DNA of 10,036 nt. Origin: an uncultured Ruminococcus sp. Its GTDB lineage: Bacteria; Bacillota; Clostridia; Oscillospirales; Acutalibacteraceae. This document shows, one piece after another, positions 7,394-10,036 of the stretch (position 1 is the first letter of the stretch; each line of letters begins with the position of its first letter). The DNA lies in NCBI GenBank assembly GCA_902773035.1, contig CACYDB010000215.1:1-10036 (forward strand), read 5' to 3'. A program made the position numbers and the translations under genes. Under the pieces are notes generated by a model, which was given only the letters and a program-made list of their open reading frames with translations, did not search any database and was not told the origin of the DNA.

Positions 7394-8456
7394 TTTGTCA
7401 TACGAGCTTAATGATAAAATAAAAAATCTTGTACCGTATGAGCCGATTTCCGGTACATATAAAATCCGCCTTGACGCCAATGAGTGTCCGTTTAATTACA
7501 GCGGAGAGCTTATGGAAATGGTTGACAGTGTGATCAAAACGGTTGATTTTAACCGTTATCCCGATCCTGTGTGTCTTGAGCTCAGAAAATCGTTTTCGAG
7601 CTTTTACGGGATAGATTATAAAAACGTAACAGTCGGCAACGGCTCGGACGAGCTTATTTTTCTGATAGAATCCGCCTTTTTAAAAAAGGGTGAGAAGCTG
7701 CTCGCGGCGACTCCCGATTTCAGTATGTATGAGTTCTACGGAAGTATAAGCGAGAATCCCTGCGTAAAATATTGCAAGGATATTAGCCTTAATATTGATG
7801 TTGACGATATTATTGAGACGGTAAATAAAGAAAACGTAGGTCTTGTTATTTTCTCAAATCCCTGCAATCCGACAGGTCAGGGTATCTCTAAAGCTGACGC
7901 CGAAAAGCTTGTAAAAAGCGTTAACGCGCTTGTAGTGCTTGACGAGGCGTATATGGATTTCTGGGGAGAGGAAAACAGCCTGCTCAAAGATGTTAATGAA
8001 TACGACAACCTGATTGTGTTCAGAACAGCGTCAAAGGCTCTCGGCAGCGCGGCGTTAAGACTCGGCTTTGCCGTAGCCAATGAGACGATTTCCAAGGCAA
8101 TAATGGCGGTGAAATCGCCGTATAATGTCAACTCATTGTCCCAGGCGATAGGTACAGAGCTATATAAAAATGAAAAATTCTTAAAAAATCGTTTAAAAAC
8201 TATTGTTCAAAATACAAAAAAGCTGTATAATGAACTATTGATAATAGGTGAGGGGAATGATGACTTCACCGTATTTCCCACAAAAACAAACTTTGTGTTT
8301 GTAAAAACCTCCTTTGGTAAGGACTTGTGGGAATATCTTAAAGACAATTCGATTGTAATCAGATATATGGGCGATTATATCCGCATAACAGCGGGTACCG
8401 AGGAGGAAAACTCAGCCCTTATATCCTCAATCAAAAGCTATTTATCTGAGAGGTAA
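7386..8456 (+). CDS. hisC: Histidinol-phosphate aminotransferase
   Basis: PLP-dependent class I/II aminotransferase making L-histidinol phosphate from imidazole-acetol phosphate and glutamate. Numbering from the TTG at 7383: LVPYEP near the N-terminus, LDANECPF (30-37), YPDP, GNGSDELI (85-92), SNPCNPTG (158-165), DEAYMDF (187-193), the Schiff-base lysine in RTASKALGSAALRLGF (Lys218), and the substrate-carboxylate arginine in YIRITAG (Arg334). Length is about 350 residues, as expected. There is no ATG start: TTG 7383, GTG 7386 and TTG 7395 are all in frame. I chose GTG 7386, an 8-nt overlap with hisD. TTG 7395 is a real alternative because GGTGAT (7385-7390) lies just before it. The 3' third contains a very AT-rich patch (8161-8220) with a possible internal promoter. 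It ends 2 nt before hisB. Confidence 0.94.
   Translation: MIDLSYELNDKIKNLVPYEPISGTYKIRLDANECPFNYSGELMEMVDSVIKTVDFNRYPDPVCLELRKSFSSFYGIDYKNVTVGNGSDELIFLIESAFLKKGEKLLAATPDFSMYEFYGSISENPCVKYCKDISLNIDVDDIIETVNKENVGLVIFSNPCNPTGQGISKADAEKLVKSVNALVVLDEAYMDFWGEENSLLKDVNEYDNLIVFRTASKALGSAALRLGFAVANETISKAIMAVKSPYNVNSLSQAIGTELYKNEKFLKNRLKTIVQNTKKLYNELLIIGEGNDDFTVFPTKTNFVFVKTSFGKDLWEYLKDNSIVIRYMGDYIRITAGTEEENSALISSIKSYLSER
8203..8231 (+). promoter_or_regulatory. Possible internal promoter in the 3' part of hisC, ahead of hisB
   Basis: TTGTTC (8203-8208, three of six -35 bases) is followed by a 17-nt spacer and a perfect TATAAT (8226-8231). This lies at the edge of the most AT-rich stretch in the window (52 of 60 bases are A or T at 8161-8220). 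It would transcribe hisB-hisA-hisI from about 230 bp upstream of hisB. The -35 match is weak and AT-rich coding DNA throws up such hits by chance, so this is tentative. It lies wholly within the hisC reading frame. Confidence 0.25.
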
Positions 8457-8458
8457 TT

Positions 8459-9037
8459 ATGCGTACAGCACAATTAAGCAGAAAAACTCGGGAAACCGAT
8501 ATACTTTTAAGCCTTGACCTCGACGGCGGCGATGTAAATGTTGATACGGGAATCGGCTTTTTTGACCATATGCTGACTGCCTTTGCCGTTCACGGCGGCT
8601 TCGGTCTGAATGTAAAGGTCAAGGGCGATCTCGACGTTGACGATCACCACACTGTTGAGGATACGGGTATTGTACTCGGCGCGGCGTTCAAGGAGGCATT
8701 GGGCGATAGAAGCTCGATCGAGCGTTACGCGAGCTTCTATATTCCCATGGACGAGGCTCTGGCGTTTGTATCGCTCGATATCAGCGGCAGACCGTATCTA
8801 GTTTTTGACGCCGATTTTCCGCAGGAAAAATGCGGCGAATACACCTCGGCTATGACGGTTGAGTTTATGCGCGCGTTTGCGTATAACGCCGGGATCACGA
8901 TGCACGTCAAGAGCTTGTACGGCTCAAACTCGCATCACATCATTGAGGCGATTTACAAGGCTGTCGCTCATTCTCTTAAACAAGCAGTAAAACAGACGGA
9001 TACAGGTAAACCGTTATCTACAAAAGGAGTTCTATAA
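8459..9037 (+). CDS. hisB: Imidazoleglycerol-phosphate dehydratase (monofunctional HisB)
   Basis: Manganese-dependent dehydratase converting imidazole-glycerol phosphate to imidazole-acetol phosphate. The 192 residues are the monofunctional form, without the N-terminal histidinol-phosphatase domain of enterobacterial HisB. The two metal-binding repeats are clear: FFDHMLTAFAVHG (His37, His45) with DDHHTVEDTGI (His63, His64, Glu67), and GITMHVKSLYGSNSHHIIEA (His149, His159, His160, Glu163). PMDEALAFVSLDISGRP lies between, and the typical STKGVL end is present. The ATG at 8459 follows GAGAGG (8448-8453), 2 nt after the hisC stop. Its TAA shares one base with the hisA ATG, leaving no room for hisH, which often sits here. 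The separate histidinol-phosphate phosphatase needed by the pathway is not in the window. Confidence 0.97.
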   Translation: MRTAQLSRKTRETDILLSLDLDGGDVNVDTGIGFFDHMLTAFAVHGGFGLNVKVKGDLDVDDHHTVEDTGIVLGAAFKEALGDRSSIERYASFYIPMDEALAFVSLDISGRPYLVFDADFPQEKCGEYTSAMTVEFMRAFAYNAGITMHVKSLYGSNSHHIIEAIYKAVAHSLKQAVKQTDTGKPLSTKGVL

Positions 9038-9765
9038 TGATTATTTTACCTGCGATTGATATTAAGGACGGTAATTGCGTTCGCTTATTCAAGGGCGATT
9101 ATTCCACCGCTTCAAAGGTAGCCGACGACGCGTTTGAGGTCGCCGAGTCCTTTGTTAAGGCAGGCGCAAAATGGATGCATATGGTTGATCTTGACGGCGC
9201 TAAGGACGGAGAACGCAAAAATTCCGAGCTTATTACTCAGGTCGCTAAAAGCACAGATATTAAAGTAGAGGTCGGCGGCGGAATCCGCAATATGCAGACC
9301 ATTGAATATTACCTTGAAAACGGCGTGGACAGAGTTATTCTTGGCTCCGCGGCTGTTAAGGATCAGCACTTTGTTATCGACGCTGTCAACAATTTTTATG
9401 ATAAGATCGTCGTCGGAATTGACGCTAAGGATGGCTTGGTATGCGCTGAGGGTTGGACTGACAAGTCCGAGCTCAACTACATAGATTTAGCTAAGCAGAT
9501 GGAGCAGATTGGTGTAAAGACTATTGTTTTTACCGACATCAATCAGGACGGAACCCTCTCGGGACCGAATCTGGTTCAGCTCGACAAGCTTACTCATAAC
9601 GTCACCTGTGATATTATCGCGAGCGGCGGCGTGTCGAATATAAAGGACATCATCAACCTTAATGATTTGAATGTATACGGCGCGATTACTGGCAAGGCGA
9701 TTTACTCGGGCAGCCTTGATTTAGCTATGGCTATTCAGGCCGCTCAGAAGGTGACTGATATATGA
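9037..9765 (+). CDS. hisA: ProFAR isomerase, 1-(5-phosphoribosyl)-5-[(5-phosphoribosylamino)methylideneamino]imidazole-4-carboxamide isomerase
   Basis: TIM-barrel enzyme performing the Amadori rearrangement of ProFAR to PRFAR. It has 242 residues, the normal length. Catalytic acids are present: Asp8 in LPAIDIKDG and Asp129 in VVGIDAKDG. Phosphate-binding loops appear as VEVGGGIRN (78-86) and VILGSAA (100-106) in one half-barrel, and TDINQDGTLSGPN (166-178), IIASGGVSN and GAITGKAIYSG in the other. The tryptophan in CAEGW after Asp129 and the residue pattern fit HisA rather than its paralogue HisF, which carries Asp in both barrel halves within AIDAKR/VDGxxVxxxGG-type contexts. Start at 9037 is firm: AAAAGGAG at 9022-9029 lies 7 nt upstream, and the ATG overlaps the hisB TAA by one base. 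The end overlaps hisI by 4 nt (ATGA), with no hisF between. Confidence 0.96.
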   Translation: MIILPAIDIKDGNCVRLFKGDYSTASKVADDAFEVAESFVKAGAKWMHMVDLDGAKDGERKNSELITQVAKSTDIKVEVGGGIRNMQTIEYYLENGVDRVILGSAAVKDQHFVIDAVNNFYDKIVVGIDAKDGLVCAEGWTDKSELNYIDLAKQMEQIGVKTIVFTDINQDGTLSGPNLVQLDKLTHNVTCDIIASGGVSNIKDIINLNDLNVYGAITGKAIYSGSLDLAMAIQAAQKVTDI

Positions 9766-10036
9766 ATTTAGACAAATATTTCGCAAAGTCAGACCTCATC
9801 CCGACGATCATTCAGGAAAAGAGTACGGGAGAGGTTTTGATGCTCGCGTATATGAACAGGGAGTCCTTCGCTAAAACTCTTGAGACAGGCTATACTTGGT
9901 TCTGGTCAAGAAGCCGTCAGGAGCTCTGGAATAAGGGCGCGACCTCCGGTCATCTTCAGAAGGTGGTTGAAATCTTCTCCGACTGTGACGATGACACGAT
10001 TCTCATTACGGTTGAGCAGACAGGCGCGGCTTGCCA
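9762..10036 (+). CDS. hisI: Phosphoribosyl-AMP cyclohydrolase (3' truncated by window edge)
   Basis: Opens the adenine ring of phosphoribosyl-AMP to give ProFAR, the HisA substrate. The first 91 codons are visible; my translation starts MNLDKYFAKSDLIPTIIQ. Family blocks in order are GEVLMLAYMNRESF (23-36), WFWSRSRQELWNKGATSGH (46-64), and SDCDDDTILITVEQTGAAC (73-91). These include the metal-binding Asp74/Asp76/Asp78 and Cys75, plus the first part of the downstream zinc-site AACH motif at the edge. The ATG at 9762 overlaps the hisA stop as ATGA, with AAGGTGA at 9748-9754 as ribosome binding site. The window ends before one can tell whether this is HisI alone (about 105-130 residues) or a HisIE fusion with phosphoribosyl-ATP pyrophosphohydrolase. 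Confidence 0.95.
   Translation, partial: MNLDKYFAKSDLIPTIIQEKSTGEVLMLAYMNRESFAKTLETGYTWFWSRSRQELWNKGATSGHLQKVVEIFSDCDDDTILITVEQTGAAC

Noticed and set aside
7675..7689. CCTTTTT-A-AAAAAGG inverted repeat in hisC, terminator-like at first glance
   Set aside because: It has no usable loop, an A/T stem and no following T-tract, and it simply encodes a Phe-Leu-Lys-Lys-Gly stretch in the reading frame.
1..10036. Mobile elements, CRISPR arrays, tRNA/rRNA genes, defence or biosynthetic novelty
   Set aside because: No transposase or integrase motifs, spaced repeats, RNA gene sequences or unexplained gaps over 60 bases were found. The window is housekeeping genes throughout.

Overview
The window reads as ordinary chromosome from a Gram-positive, Clostridia-like bacterium, most plausibly a gut Ruminococcaceae/Oscillospiraceae-type Firmicute. 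The support is a PolC-type replicative polymerase (a low-GC Gram-positive hallmark), strong AAGGAG-like ribosome binding sites, and a hisZ plus short-hisG arrangement. The genus assignment is inference. All nine genes lie on the + strand and are packed almost without gaps.

Layout. Bases 1-2926 hold the C-terminal two thirds of polC, cut by the left edge inside its proofreading exonuclease. A 42-bp gap with a good ribosome binding site leads to an AI-2E family membrane protein (2969-4249). Its stop codon is embedded in the -35 box of a near-consensus promoter (4246-4274). Just after the -10 box lies a small palindrome (4276-4287) over the predicted transcription start. From there the histidine biosynthesis operon runs hisZ (4309) - hisG - hisD - hisC - hisB - hisA - hisI, with hisI cut by the right edge. 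Junctions are 4-nt, 4-nt, about 8-nt, +2-nt, 1-nt and 4-nt overlaps or gaps, typical of translational coupling. No stretch over 300 bases lacks a gene.

How the genes work together. HisZ and the short HisG form the heteromeric ATP phosphoribosyltransferase that starts the pathway. HisI (cyclohydrolase) and HisA (isomerase) follow, then HisB (dehydratase), HisC (transaminase) and HisD (dehydrogenase). The imidazole-glycerol-phosphate synthase pair hisH/hisF and the hisE function are not visible. hisH and hisF are missing from the B-A and A-I junctions, where many Firmicutes carry them. They could lie beyond the right edge.

I see no mobile element, CRISPR array, RNA gene, toxin or defence gene, and nothing that looks like a new system. 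The most useful observations are the repressor-type (not T-box) control region of the his operon and the absence of hisH/hisF from their usual slots.
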